From positions 1-64,000 of the forward strand of contig NZ_KQ948475.1 in NCBI RefSeq assembly GCF_001514115.1: a DNA stretch of 64,000 nucleotides. The letters run 5' to 3'. The DNA is from Streptomyces olivochromogenes. Its GTDB lineage: Bacteria; Actinomycetota; Actinomycetes; Streptomycetales; Streptomycetaceae. A program made the position numbers and the translations under genes. This document shows positions 43,594 to 52,211 of the stretch, in pieces. The notes under the pieces are model-generated. The model did no database searches. It was given only the letters and a program-made list of their open reading frames with translations, and was not told where the DNA came from. The number at the start of each line of letters is the position of its first letter. The first letter of the stretch is position 1.

Positions 43594-44661
43594 ATGCCCG
43601 GAACCGTGCTGCTCCTCGCGGCCTCACCGGTGGGCAAGGGGTGTCTGGTGGACGCGGCGTCCGTGCTCCCCGTGCTCGCGGCCGTGTCCCCCGCGGTGCT
43701 GTCCGGCACGGACACCGCGAACGTGGTGGAACTGGCCGACCCGTTGGAGCCGCAGGCCGTGCTGACCCGGCTGCGCGCGGCCGCCACGGCTCCCGGCCCG
43801 CTGACGATGTTCGTGACGGGCCAGCTCCAACTGGACCGCCGCCAGCGCCTGCCGCACCTCGCGCTGGCCCGCACCACCCCGTCGACCGTCCGCTACACGG
43901 CCTTCCCCTGGCACTGGATCACCGAGGAACTCCGGCTGCGCGCACCGGGCACCACCGAGCTCCTGGTCGACCTGCACGCCGACGCGGAGACCTGGGAGTA
44001 CCTCGCGACGAGCCCGCTCACCGCGGGCACGGGGGTCGGCCTGTACGGGCGCGTCGCCCCGCCGCCACCCCGGCGCACGGTGGCGTCACCGGCGTACATG
44101 AAGGCCCTCGCCACGATCCTGCGCAGCGGCCTACGGCCCGAACTCCCGCTGCTGCACCAGCAGTCGCTGGCCCGGATCGAGGCCGAGAGCGGGCCGTCGG
44201 GGATCGTGCTGGCGGCTCCCGCGCGGATACCCGTGGTCCCGGACCCGCACGCCGCGATCACCGCCGCCGCGCAGGCGGGCCGGCACGACGAGGCCGCGGC
44301 ACTGGCCGCGCGCTGGGCGCAGGAGGCGGCCCGCACCTGGGGCGTCGCCTCCGAACAGGCCCTGCACTGGGCGGAGGTCCGCGCGGACCTGGCGATGCTC
44401 GCGGGCGACCCGGTCGGCAGCTGCCGCACCTGGCTGGCGATCGCCGGACACCGGCTGGACGCGGGCCAGCCCTGCGACGCCCCGGCCGTCGAGTCGGCCG
44501 TGGACCGGGCCCACCACCAGTGGGGGCAGATCCGCGACTCCGCGCGGGCCGTCGAACTCGGCGCCGCGCTGGCCGAGTTGAGGCTGCGCGTGCCCGGACG
44601 CCGACGGGGCGCCCTCGACCACGTACAACGGCACCTCAGCAGGCTCCAGGCGGGAGTGTGA
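43594..44661 (+). CDS. conserved hypothetical protein; N-terminal half resembles a degenerate caspase-like fold
   Basis: 355 residues with an excellent ribosome site (GGGAGGGAGG). The second half is helical and Ala-rich (about 190-340) and could be TPR-like. The first half has a hydrophobic strand, a conserved-looking LTMFVTGQ (about 75) and LLVDLHADAETW (about 125) that line up by eye with the FAGHG and LDCCNAG strands of the caspase-like protein at 49467-52211, but without the catalytic His and Cys. If real, it is a pseudo-caspase; I hold this loosely. It is convergent with the histidine kinase gene. Confidence 0.6.
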   Translation: MPGTVLLLAASPVGKGCLVDAASVLPVLAAVSPAVLSGTDTANVVELADPLEPQAVLTRLRAAATAPGPLTMFVTGQLQLDRRQRLPHLALARTTPSTVRYTAFPWHWITEELRLRAPGTTELLVDLHADAETWEYLATSPLTAGTGVGLYGRVAPPPPRRTVASPAYMKALATILRSGLRPELPLLHQQSLARIEAESGPSGIVLAAPARIPVVPDPHAAITAAAQAGRHDEAAALAARWAQEAARTWGVASEQALHWAEVRADLAMLAGDPVGSCRTWLAIAGHRLDAGQPCDAPAVESAVDRAHHQWGQIRDSARAVELGAALAELRLRVPGRRRGALDHVQRHLSRLQAGV

Positions 44662-44670
44662 CGGCCGGGT

Positions 44671-45966
44671 TCAGGGCCCGGCGGGCAGTCTGACCCTGAA
44701 CCACGCGCCGCGGGCGGAGGGTTCGAGCGTCACCGTGCCGCCGTGCGCCGCCGCGATCGCCGCGACGATGCTGAGCCCGAGCCCGCTGCCCGTACTCCCG
44801 CCACCGCCGGCGCTCGCGCCCTCGCCCCGTACGAACCGGTCGAAGATCCTGGCCCGCAGCGCGTCCGGCACCCCCGGCCCGTCGTCCGTCACCTCGATGA
44901 CCCGGTGGTCGTCCTCCGTGCCGAGCCCCAGCGTGGTCGTGGTGCCGGGCGGGGTGTGGGTGCGGGCGTTGGCCAGCAGGTTGGCGACCACCTGGTGGAG
45001 CCGAAGCGGATCCCCGGCGACGGTGTGCTCGCCGGGCGCCACCAGCAGCCGTACGGGACGGTCGGGGTGGCAGTCGCGGGCGGCGGTGACGGCGGCACGG
45101 CACAGCTCCGCCAGGTCCACGCACCGCACCTGCAGGGACCGGCCGAGGTCCAGTTCGGACAGCAGCACCAGTTCGTCGATGAGCGAGGTCATCCGCTCCA
45201 CCTCGGTCGACATCCGCCCGAACGCCTCCTCCCGCATCCGCTCGGAGGACGGATGACCGACGCGGGCGAGCTGGGCGTACCCCGAGATGGTGGTCAGCGG
45301 ATTGCGCAGTTCGTGTCCGGCGGCGGCGAGGAACTCCCGCAACCGCCGTTCCGAGTCGAGCCGTTGCCGGGCGGCGCGGCCGCCCAGCCACCGGGCGCCG
45401 CCCGCGACCGCGGCGAGCAGCACCAGCGAGGCGGCGGCCTCGGCCCGCAGCAGCCGGGTGACGGCCTGGTGCGCGTCGGCCATCGAGCGGGCGATGACGA
45501 CATAGGCGCGGTCGCGGTCCGGGGCCGGGCCCCGGGGGCGCACCACGAGCGCCCGGTAGGTGCCGCCGATGCCCACCGGGTGCCCCCGTGCGGCGAGGGC
45601 GGCCAGCCGGGCCGGGGCGAGGGCGGGGAAGGACGGCAGGCCCGGCGCGCCCGCGTACCGCTCGGTCACCCGGCCGGTCCTGTCCAGGACGAGGATCAGG
45701 CACGACCGGTCCAGGGCGGAGCGTCCGTTCGGGCCCGTCACGCCGACCGCCTCGCTCAGCTGGACGCCGCGGTACTTCTCGATCTCCTCGTCGGTGCGCA
45801 GGACGAGGTGGTGGCCGAGTGCCTGGGCGGAGAGCGCGGCGACCGTGCCCAGGGTCACCAGCGTGGCGGCGAGCCACAGGGCGACGGCCCGCGAACCGGC
45901 GGCGACCGGTGGTCGCGGGGGCGCGCGGTGCGGGTCGCGCGGATTCCCGGTCGTCAGTCCGAGCAC
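44671..45966 (-). CDS. sensor histidine kinase
   Basis: 431 residues. Two membrane helices (about 25-45 and 165-190) bracket a small outside domain of about 120 residues; no typical HAMP is clear. The dimerisation domain has HELRNPLTTISGYAQL with the phospho-His near residue 217. The ATPase domain shows the N box (HQVVANLLANARTH), G1 (DDGPGVP), F (FDRFVRG) and G2 (GLGLSIVAAIAAAHGG) boxes. The GTG at 45966 overlaps the response-regulator stop by 13 bp, so the pair is translationally coupled. The signal is unknown. Confidence 0.92.
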   Translation of the reverse strand: MLGLTTGNPRDPHRAPPRPPVAAGSRAVALWLAATLVTLGTVAALSAQALGHHLVLRTDEEIEKYRGVQLSEAVGVTGPNGRSALDRSCLILVLDRTGRVTERYAGAPGLPSFPALAPARLAALAARGHPVGIGGTYRALVVRPRGPAPDRDRAYVVIARSMADAHQAVTRLLRAEAAASLVLLAAVAGGARWLGGRAARQRLDSERRLREFLAAAGHELRNPLTTISGYAQLARVGHPSSERMREEAFGRMSTEVERMTSLIDELVLLSELDLGRSLQVRCVDLAELCRAAVTAARDCHPDRPVRLLVAPGEHTVAGDPLRLHQVVANLLANARTHTPPGTTTTLGLGTEDDHRVIEVTDDGPGVPDALRARIFDRFVRGEGASAGGGGSTGSGLGLSIVAAIAAAHGGTVTLEPSARGAWFRVRLPAGP

Positions 45967-46655
45967 AGCAGATAACCCGCCCCGCGCACCGTCCGGATGA
46001 GCGGCACTCCGGCGTCGCCGAGCTTGCGGCGCAGGTAGTAGACGTAGGTGTCGACGATGCCGGAGCCGTCGGCTCGGTGGTTCCAGACCCGCTCCTGGAT
46101 CTGGGCGCGCGACAGTACCCGGCCCGGGTTCTCCATCAGATAGCGCAGCAGGGCGAACTCGGTGGTGGTGAGGCCGACGGGTTCGCCCGCGGCCCACACC
46201 TCGTGGGTGTGGACGTCCAGGCGCACGGCTCCGGCCTGCAGGGTGTGCCGCTCTGCGGGGCGCTCGGCGGCGCGTCGCAGCAGGGCCCGTACGCGGGCCG
46301 CGATCTCCTTGAGTTCGAAGGGCTTGGTGACGAAGTCGTCGCCGCCCAGGTCCAGTCCGCGCACCCGGTCGTCGACGTCACCGCGCGCGGTGAGGAACAG
46401 CACCGGCATGGTGTGCCCCCGCGTCCGCAGGGTCCGGCAGATGTCGAAGCCGTCCAGGTCGGGCAGGTTGATGTCGAGCAGCACGAGGTCGGGGCGGCCG
46501 CGCGCGACGGCGTGGAGCGCCTCGCGCCCGGTGGCCGCGCCGGTCACCTCGAATCCCAGGAACTCCATGGCCATGGTGAGCATGGCGCGCAGATGTTCCT
46601 CGTCGTCGACGACGAGGAGCCGGGCGGGGGAGTCGAAGGGGACAGGGGTGGTCAT
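45954..46655 (-). CDS. OmpR-family response regulator
   Basis: 233 residues. The receiver (about 10-125) has the acidic pocket VVDDEE, phospho-acceptor Asp61 (LLDINLPDLDG) and conserved Lys in TKPFELKE. The C-terminal winged helix (about 135-230) carries LTTTEFALLRYLMENPGRVLSR and the RGAGYLL signature. The ATG at 46655 has AAGGA six bases upstream and is preferred over one seven codons earlier. It is the first gene of the two-gene operon with the histidine kinase. Regulated genes are unknown; the divergent secreted protein gene is a candidate only by position. Confidence 0.93.
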   Translation of the reverse strand: MTTPVPFDSPARLLVVDDEEHLRAMLTMAMEFLGFEVTGAATGREALHAVARGRPDLVLLDINLPDLDGFDICRTLRTRGHTMPVLFLTARGDVDDRVRGLDLGGDDFVTKPFELKEIAARVRALLRRAAERPAERHTLQAGAVRLDVHTHEVWAAGEPVGLTTTEFALLRYLMENPGRVLSRAQIQERVWNHRADGSGIVDTYVYYLRRKLGDAGVPLIRTVRGAGYLLCSD

Positions 46656-46786
46656 GTCCTGTTCCTTTACTGGCACATTTTGTTGAAGACGTCGATTGAA
46701 ATATCAATTTCAAACAGAGCGGCTCGTATGGTGACACGTACCGGCAGGTAGTGAGGCCAGGTCGGGAACAACTGTCCGAGACATGC

Positions 46787-46820
46787 GGAAGCCCGCCTTC
46801 CCCGGGGAAGGCGGGCTTCC
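46787..46820 (-). terminator. terminator of the secreted propeller gene
   Basis: A perfect 15-bp stem (46787-46801 with 46806-46820) with a four-base loop lies 48 bp past the stop of the minus-strand gene at 46869. Confidence 0.85.
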
Positions 46821-46868
46821 GGGCCACGGCGCCGATGTATGAGCCGATGTATCAGCTCAGCCGACGTA

Positions 46869-48857
46869 TCAGCTGGTGAAGATGAAGTACTTCCAGTCGC
46901 CGTGCGTCGTCGAGTTCACGTTGTCGCCCGACGTGCCGTTGTAGTACGAGGAGCGCACGCGCATCCGGTAGCCCGTCTCGTGGGTGCCGCCGAGCTGCAC
47001 CCTGGACACGCCCGCGGAGCTCAGCTTGAAGTACTGGGTGCCCGCGTCGTACCAGGTGCCCTGGTAGTAGAGCTCCATCTCCAGCCGCTGCTGACGGTGC
47101 GGGTACGCCGTCATCGTCGTGGTGAACAACGGGTCCTTGGACTTGTGGAAGTAGTAGTACGTGTGGCCGTACACCGACTTCTTCTTGTACTGGCCGCTGA
47201 TCGCCGTGGACACCTTCACCTTGGCGCCGACGGTGCTGCTCACGGACTTCGACTTGTAGCGCGAGTCGCCCGCGAACTTCGCGGTGACCTTCGCGTCGCG
47301 CGTGAGGTCGAGCGTCACGGTGAGGTTGCCCGAGGAGTTCACCTTGCCGGACTTCACCAGCTTGTTGGGCTTGTCGGAGCCGAACGGGTCGGCCCAGATC
47401 TCGACCGTGCGGTTCTTGTACGTCGACCCCAGGTGCGCCGTGAACTTCACGTCGGTGCCGTACGCGTACACCTTGCGATCGTTGTTCAGGGTCAGCGTCG
47501 GGGTGGCGCGCGAGACCTCCACCGTGTCCGAGGCGGACGCCGGGGTGTGGGTGGCGTCGCCCGCGTACTTCACCGTGTACTTCACCTTGCCGCCGGCCGG
47601 CGGGGTGTCCTTGAAGGAGAACTTGCCGCCGGTGCCGAGGGCCTTGGTGCCCAGCGACTTGCCGTTCGGCGACTCCAAGTCGGTGCGGGTGACGGTGAGC
47701 GGGGTCCCGGCGGGCAGCGCCAGGGTCGCGCTGAGCGTGCCCGAGACGGTGAGGGACTTGGCGCGGGTCGCGGTCGCCGGGGCGCTGACCGTCAGCGTCG
47801 GCTTCGACTGGGCCGGGGCGTTCATGACGCGGAGCGAGTACACGCCCTCGGAGTTGTACGACACCGCGAACAGCCGGCTGCTGGTGCCCGGCTCCCAGGC
47901 CAGAGCGCCGTCGGCCAGCGTGTCCGAGCCGCTGCTGTGGCCCGTGTTCGGGAAGTCGTACTGCCGTACGGCGCTGGTGGCGCCCGGTGTGAAGACGTGG
48001 ACGTCCGGGTCGTACCAGGAGAAGGAACCCGCGGCCACGGTGCCGTCGTCGGCCACCGCGTCGGCGTTGGCGTAGTGGGTGGTGGGCAGCGAGCCCGCCG
48101 CCGAGAGGTCCGAGGCCGCCCAGACCAGGTTGCGGTCGCCGCCGTTGGCCGTGATGACCTTGCTGCCGTCCGGGGTGAACGCGAGGTCCCCGGTCTGACC
48201 CTGGTTGTGGTCGACGAACGCCGTGCGGGCCGCCGTGCCGCCCGCCACGTCGTACACCGCGAGCAGCGACGAGGAGGTGACCCGGTCCCCGGCGGCCAGT
48301 GCGTTCGGCGCGCCGGGCGTCGCGGCCAGCCGCGGGGCGTCCCGCCAGTGCGAGACGCCGTCCTGGCCGAGGGTGACCACGGGGTCGGTGCCGCTCAGGT
48401 CGAGGGAGCCGATGTTGCCCGCGTCCGAGGTGCCGTAGCCGAACCAGATCTTGTTGCCCGCGGCGGCGAGGTACTCCGGCTCGGTGTCGGCGCCCGTCGC
48501 GTACCGCGCGGACTCCGTCAGCGTCGCCGTGTCGATGGCGACGATCGCGTCGTCGTCGCGCGCGGCGGCGTACAGCGTGCCCGAGTCGGCCGACAGCTGC
48601 AGACCGGTGACGCCCGCCAGGGACGTCACCTGCTTGACGACCCGCCCGCTGTAGTCCGTCACCACGACCTTGCCGTTGCGCGGGTCGCTGACGAAGACGT
48701 GCTGGTGGACGCCGTCCACCACGAGGTCGCCGGTCTCCATGACCGGCAGGACGCTGCTGGAGTCGGCACTCGCCGTCGTGGCCGTGCCGATGGCCAGGGC
48801 GGCGGAGCTGAAGGCGACCGCGAACGCCGTGGCGATGGGAAGAGTGCGCATACGCAC
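46869..48857 (-). CDS. secreted beta-propeller and Ig-like domain protein
   Basis: 662 residues. A Sec signal spans about 1-32 (cleavage near SADS). Residues about 35-335 form a YVTN/lactonase-type propeller (repeats such as VDGVHQHVFVSDPRNGKVVVTDY and LQLSADSGTLYAAARDDD). Residues about 345-560 are Ig-like Big_3/invasin-type modules (PTLTVSAPATATRAKSLTVSGTL). The last 90 residues are Tyr/Lys-rich and may bind the wall. It is one of several such Streptomyces exported proteins of unknown role. The start is a GTG at 48857 or ATG at 48851; a G-rich ribosome site lies about 12 bases upstream. It shares a divergent region with the EACC1 gene. Confidence 0.82.
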   Translation of the reverse strand: MRMRTLPIATAFAVAFSSAALAIGTATTASADSSSVLPVMETGDLVVDGVHQHVFVSDPRNGKVVVTDYSGRVVKQVTSLAGVTGLQLSADSGTLYAAARDDDAIVAIDTATLTESARYATGADTEPEYLAAAGNKIWFGYGTSDAGNIGSLDLSGTDPVVTLGQDGVSHWRDAPRLAATPGAPNALAAGDRVTSSSLLAVYDVAGGTAARTAFVDHNQGQTGDLAFTPDGSKVITANGGDRNLVWAASDLSAAGSLPTTHYANADAVADDGTVAAGSFSWYDPDVHVFTPGATSAVRQYDFPNTGHSSGSDTLADGALAWEPGTSSRLFAVSYNSEGVYSLRVMNAPAQSKPTLTVSAPATATRAKSLTVSGTLSATLALPAGTPLTVTRTDLESPNGKSLGTKALGTGGKFSFKDTPPAGGKVKYTVKYAGDATHTPASASDTVEVSRATPTLTLNNDRKVYAYGTDVKFTAHLGSTYKNRTVEIWADPFGSDKPNKLVKSGKVNSSGNLTVTLDLTRDAKVTAKFAGDSRYKSKSVSSTVGAKVKVSTAISGQYKKKSVYGHTYYYFHKSKDPLFTTTMTAYPHRQQRLEMELYYQGTWYDAGTQYFKLSSAGVSRVQLGGTHETGYRMRVRSSYYNGTSGDNVNSTTHGDWKYFIFTS

Positions 48858-49096
48858 GCTGATTCGAACCCCCCGGTACGAAGTGTGGGCGCCACGGACA
48901 CGGGTCGAGTGATGTCCCGGCCGTGTATGGCCTGCGAGTCATGTAGGACCTGTGAGCCATGTGTGGCGAGTGGGCAAAGGTTAAGTCATGGCACTGACAA
49001 CAGGAGGCGCAGGGGTCGCTGGAAGGCATGGGCATGCCGTTCCGCCCCTGTCGAGAGCCTCCCCCGGCGTCAACTCCGGTGCCATGATGGTGAGTC

Positions 49097-49462
49097 ATGA
49101 CTGCTGAGGGGGAGGGTGTGGCAGCCCGGGCCATCCGCGTGCGTCTGGACGGGACGGCGAGCGACAGCGATGTCGGCGCCCTGAAGAAGTGGCTGGAGCG
49201 GGAGAGGCCGCTGGAGCAGCTGGTCAAGCGGGGCGATCTCAGGATCGAGGAGCGCGCCGGGACCGATGAACAGGGCACGCCCATGGGCGTCGGCATGGAC
49301 ATCGTGCTGGTGCTGATCGGGGCGGGCGCCGAAACGCTCTTCAAGGAACTGCTCGCACAGGTCAAGAGCGCGGTGCGGGCCTGGAGCGACAACCGCGGCT
49401 CCGTGGAGAACGGCGATCCGCCGGAGGCCCGTGTCGATCCCCTGGGTCCCGACGAGAGGTAG
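49097..49462 (+). CDS. EACC1-like effector-associated component
   Basis: 121 residues. Residues about 12-110 match the pattern of the effector-associated constant component 1 family: a strand-rich start (IRVRLDGTASDSDVGALKKWLERERPLEQLV), a MGVGMDIVLVLIGAGAETLFKELLAQ hydrophobic segment, then a helix. EACC1 proteins accompany caspase-like or trypsin-like effectors in Actinobacteria conflict systems (knowledge from Aravind-group analyses; I cannot test the assignment). Its stop is four bases before the caspase-fusion start region (stop 49460-49462, GTG 49467), which indicates translational coupling. It is the first gene of the three-gene cassette. Confidence 0.65.
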   Translation: MTAEGEGVAARAIRVRLDGTASDSDVGALKKWLERERPLEQLVKRGDLRIEERAGTDEQGTPMGVGMDIVLVLIGAGAETLFKELLAQVKSAVRAWSDNRGSVENGDPPEARVDPLGPDER

Positions 49463-49466
49463 CCGG

Positions 49467-52211
49467 GTGGACCGCTTCGACCCGCGGGGAAAGGTGAACC
49501 GGGCGCTGCTGGTCGGTGTGTCCGAGTACGAGTTCACGCGGCCGAAGCACCGCGACGGCGTCCCGGGCCAGCTGCCCGCCGTCGCCCACAACCTGGCCGT
49601 GCTCGTACGGGCCCTGGAGCGGGGCGGAGTCCTGCGGCCCCTGGAGATCACCGTCGCGCGCTCGCCGCGGCTGGCCGACTTCCGCCACTCCCTGCGCGCG
49701 GCCGCCGACTCCGCCGAGGGGCTGCTCCTGCTCTACTTCGCCGGACACGGCGCCGTGCCCAGCGCGGGCGACGAACTGTGGCTGCAGATGCGCGACGCCG
49801 AGGTCGTCCGGGGCGAGACGGCGGGGTTCGAGGGCGCGGCCCGGTTCACCAACGTGCTGCGCATCCTCGCCAACAGCCACGCGGAGCGGATCGTGGTCGT
49901 CCTCGACTGCTGCAACGCGGGCAACGCCGCCCGGGTGTGGGAGGCCGTGGAGCGCCCCGACGTCCGACGGCGCGTCTCGGTGCTGATGAGCGTGCAGGCC
50001 AACCACCGCATCGACGCGGGCGACGCCGACACCCCCACACCGTTCACCGCCCGGCTGGTGGAACTGCTGACGTCGGGCATCGAGGATCAGGAGGGCGCCG
50101 GGCGGGGCGACGAGGGGCGGGGCGACGAGGTTCACTTCCTGGCCCTCGCGGAGGCGCTCAGGGCCTACATGTCCACCCACCACCGGACCGAACGCGGAGA
50201 ACCCTGGGAACCGCAGAGCCGCACGGAGAACCCTCCGGTGGACGTGGTGCTGGGGATCCGGGCGGGGGCCGGGAGACCCGTCGGCTCCCGGGCGGAGGCC
50301 GTCGGCGAGGGCGCGGCGAGCCGCCCCACGTCCGGTCGCCGTCGGCGGCGCGCCTTCGTCGCCCGGGTGCGTGCGGCGGCGGCCCGGTTACGGTCCGTGG
50401 CCGTGGGCCCGCTCGCGCTCCTGCCCTCGGCTCCCGCCCCGAACCGGCCCCCCGGCCGGGCCCCCGGCAGGCGATCGACCCGCCGCGCCGCCGTCGTCCT
50501 CCTCGTCCTCGCCGCCGCCCTCGGTCTCGTCGGCTACTTCGTCGTCGGCAACGCGGCCTCCGACCGGTCCGCCTGCGGCCCGCCCGTGGAGCTGCGGCTG
50601 CTCACGGACCCCGATCTCGAATCCACCGTCCGCAAGGCGGCCGACGCCTATCTCACGTCGGCGGCGAACACCACGGGCGGCGGCTGCCGGCGCAGTGGGA
50701 TCACGGTGTACGGCGCGGGCTCGGCGGCCGTGGTGGCGGGCCTGCGCGACCAGTCGGACCCCTGGCAGCGGCCGGTGAGCGACGACACCGACCCGCAGCG
50801 CGACATCGGGCCCCAGCCGGACATCTGGATCCCGGGCACGCTCGCGACCGCGGCCCGGGCGCGCTCCTTGGGGGTGGCGCGGACCTACGTGACGCTGGAG
50901 CCGGACGCGGCGCCGTTCGCGTACTCCCCGATGGTGCTGTCGCTGCCACAGGACATCGCCGAGGACTCGCTGCGCGACCGGACCGGCGACTCGCTCGCGG
51001 GCCTGCGGGCGAAGCTGGCGCGCCGGGACAAGAGCGCCTCCCTACGGCGCCCGGACCCGGAGTACACCGACTCCGCGCTGCTGGCCACGGTCGGCCTCTA
51101 CGGCCCGGGCAAGGCCGACGTGGGCCGGGCGGAGGAGAGCGTGGCCCAGACAGGACCGCCCGCGCCCACCGCCGGTGACCTGCTGTGCACCCTGCCCGAC
51201 GACGCGGACACCGACCGGAGCACGGCGGCCCTCGTCCCGGAGTTCCTGATGGTGAGCGGGGTCGGCTGCGACCGGACGACGCGCACCCCGCGCTGGGCCG
51301 AGTACCCCGACGACGTGCCGGGCCTGACCCCCACCTTCGTCCGTGTCCGCTGGACGGGCGGCGACAAGGACGAGGCGGTCCGGGACGACGCGGTACGGCG
51401 CTTCCACGACTGGCTCACGGGCACCGGCGACACGGGCGGGAAGAACAGCGGCAAGGAGGTCGACGACGGTCTCGCGGTCTTCGGGCGGGACGGCTTCCGC
51501 GCCCCCTCCGGCGCCCGCGCCTTCCTCGCCGCCCACGACTCGGCCACCGGTCTGATCTCCGACCCCGGCCGGCCCGCCGGGGCCGCGGGCGCCGAGGCGA
51601 TGGACACGGCCCTGAACCAGTACCGCAACGCCAAGGGCCCCGGCCGGGTGCTCTTCCTGCTGGACAGCTCCGGCTCGATGGCCGGCCTGTGGCAGGGGCC
51701 GGGCGGCGCCCCCGGCATCCTCAAGCAGTCCCTCGGCGGACTCGGCACACAGGACGAGTACGGCGTCTGGTCCGTGGCCTCCCCGGACCGGAGCCCGTAC
51801 GCCGAACTGCTGCCCTTCGGACCCCACAAGCGCCGCGACGCCGAGCGGGCCCTTGACCGGGCCGCGGTCAAGGACGCGGAGGCCGACCCGTACGGCGCGC
51901 TGAAGGCGGCGCTGGACACCATGGACCGGAAGGGCAGGGACGACGACCGCCCCGAGCTGATCGTCTTCCTCACGGACGACGAGGACGACAACCACCTCAC
52001 GGCGAAGGGCCACTTGGACGAGCTGCTCGACTCGGCCCGGACCAAGGGCGTCCCGGTGGTCATGGCGGCCCTCGACAGCGGCGGCTGCGCCAAGGGCAGG
52101 CCCGACCAGCGGATCTCCGACGCGAGCGGCGGGCGCTGCCTGGACACCAAGGGCGACCTCGTGGCGGGCCTGCGGGACGAGGTCGCGCGCACCGGAACGG
52201 GGGACGAGTGA
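49467..52211 (+). CDS. caspase-like protease fused to membrane helix, substrate-binding-like domain and VWA domain
   Basis: 914 residues. The N-terminal domain (about 10-250) is a caspase-like C14 fold with catalytic His94 (YFAGHGA) and Cys149 (LDCCNAG), plus an Asp- and Arg-rich substrate pocket region. A charged linker leads to one membrane helix (about 340-362). The outside part begins with a Cys-containing CGPPVELRLLTDPDLEST block and looks like a type-2 extracellular binding domain (about 370-700), then a VWA domain with complete MIDAS Asp733-Ser735-Ser737. I am confident of the caspase and VWA parts and less so of the binding fold. The GTG at 49467 has GAGAGG upstream. It is coupled to the next gene by an overlap. 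Confidence 0.8.
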   Translation: MDRFDPRGKVNRALLVGVSEYEFTRPKHRDGVPGQLPAVAHNLAVLVRALERGGVLRPLEITVARSPRLADFRHSLRAAADSAEGLLLLYFAGHGAVPSAGDELWLQMRDAEVVRGETAGFEGAARFTNVLRILANSHAERIVVVLDCCNAGNAARVWEAVERPDVRRRVSVLMSVQANHRIDAGDADTPTPFTARLVELLTSGIEDQEGAGRGDEGRGDEVHFLALAEALRAYMSTHHRTERGEPWEPQSRTENPPVDVVLGIRAGAGRPVGSRAEAVGEGAASRPTSGRRRRRAFVARVRAAAARLRSVAVGPLALLPSAPAPNRPPGRAPGRRSTRRAAVVLLVLAAALGLVGYFVVGNAASDRSACGPPVELRLLTDPDLESTVRKAADAYLTSAANTTGGGCRRSGITVYGAGSAAVVAGLRDQSDPWQRPVSDDTDPQRDIGPQPDIWIPGTLATAARARSLGVARTYVTLEPDAAPFAYSPMVLSLPQDIAEDSLRDRTGDSLAGLRAKLARRDKSASLRRPDPEYTDSALLATVGLYGPGKADVGRAEESVAQTGPPAPTAGDLLCTLPDDADTDRSTAALVPEFLMVSGVGCDRTTRTPRWAEYPDDVPGLTPTFVRVRWTGGDKDEAVRDDAVRRFHDWLTGTGDTGGKNSGKEVDDGLAVFGRDGFRAPSGARAFLAAHDSATGLISDPGRPAGAAGAEAMDTALNQYRNAKGPGRVLFLLDSSGSMAGLWQGPGGAPGILKQSLGGLGTQDEYGVWSVASPDRSPYAELLPFGPHKRRDAERALDRAAVKDAEADPYGALKAALDTMDRKGRDDDRPELIVFLTDDEDDNHLTAKGHLDELLDSARTKGVPVVMAALDSGGCAKGRPDQRISDASGGRCLDTKGDLVAGLRDEVARTGTGDE

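Noticed and set aside
48912..49100. A 62-codon plus-strand ORF with a CxxC-rich start (CMACESCRTCEPC) ending in an ATGA overlap with the EACC1 gene
   Set aside because: Third-position GC is only about 60 percent, it has a rare TTA codon and no ribosome site. The Cys pattern comes from an 18-bp imperfect direct repeat (CCTGCGAGTCATGT and CCTGTGAGCCATGT).
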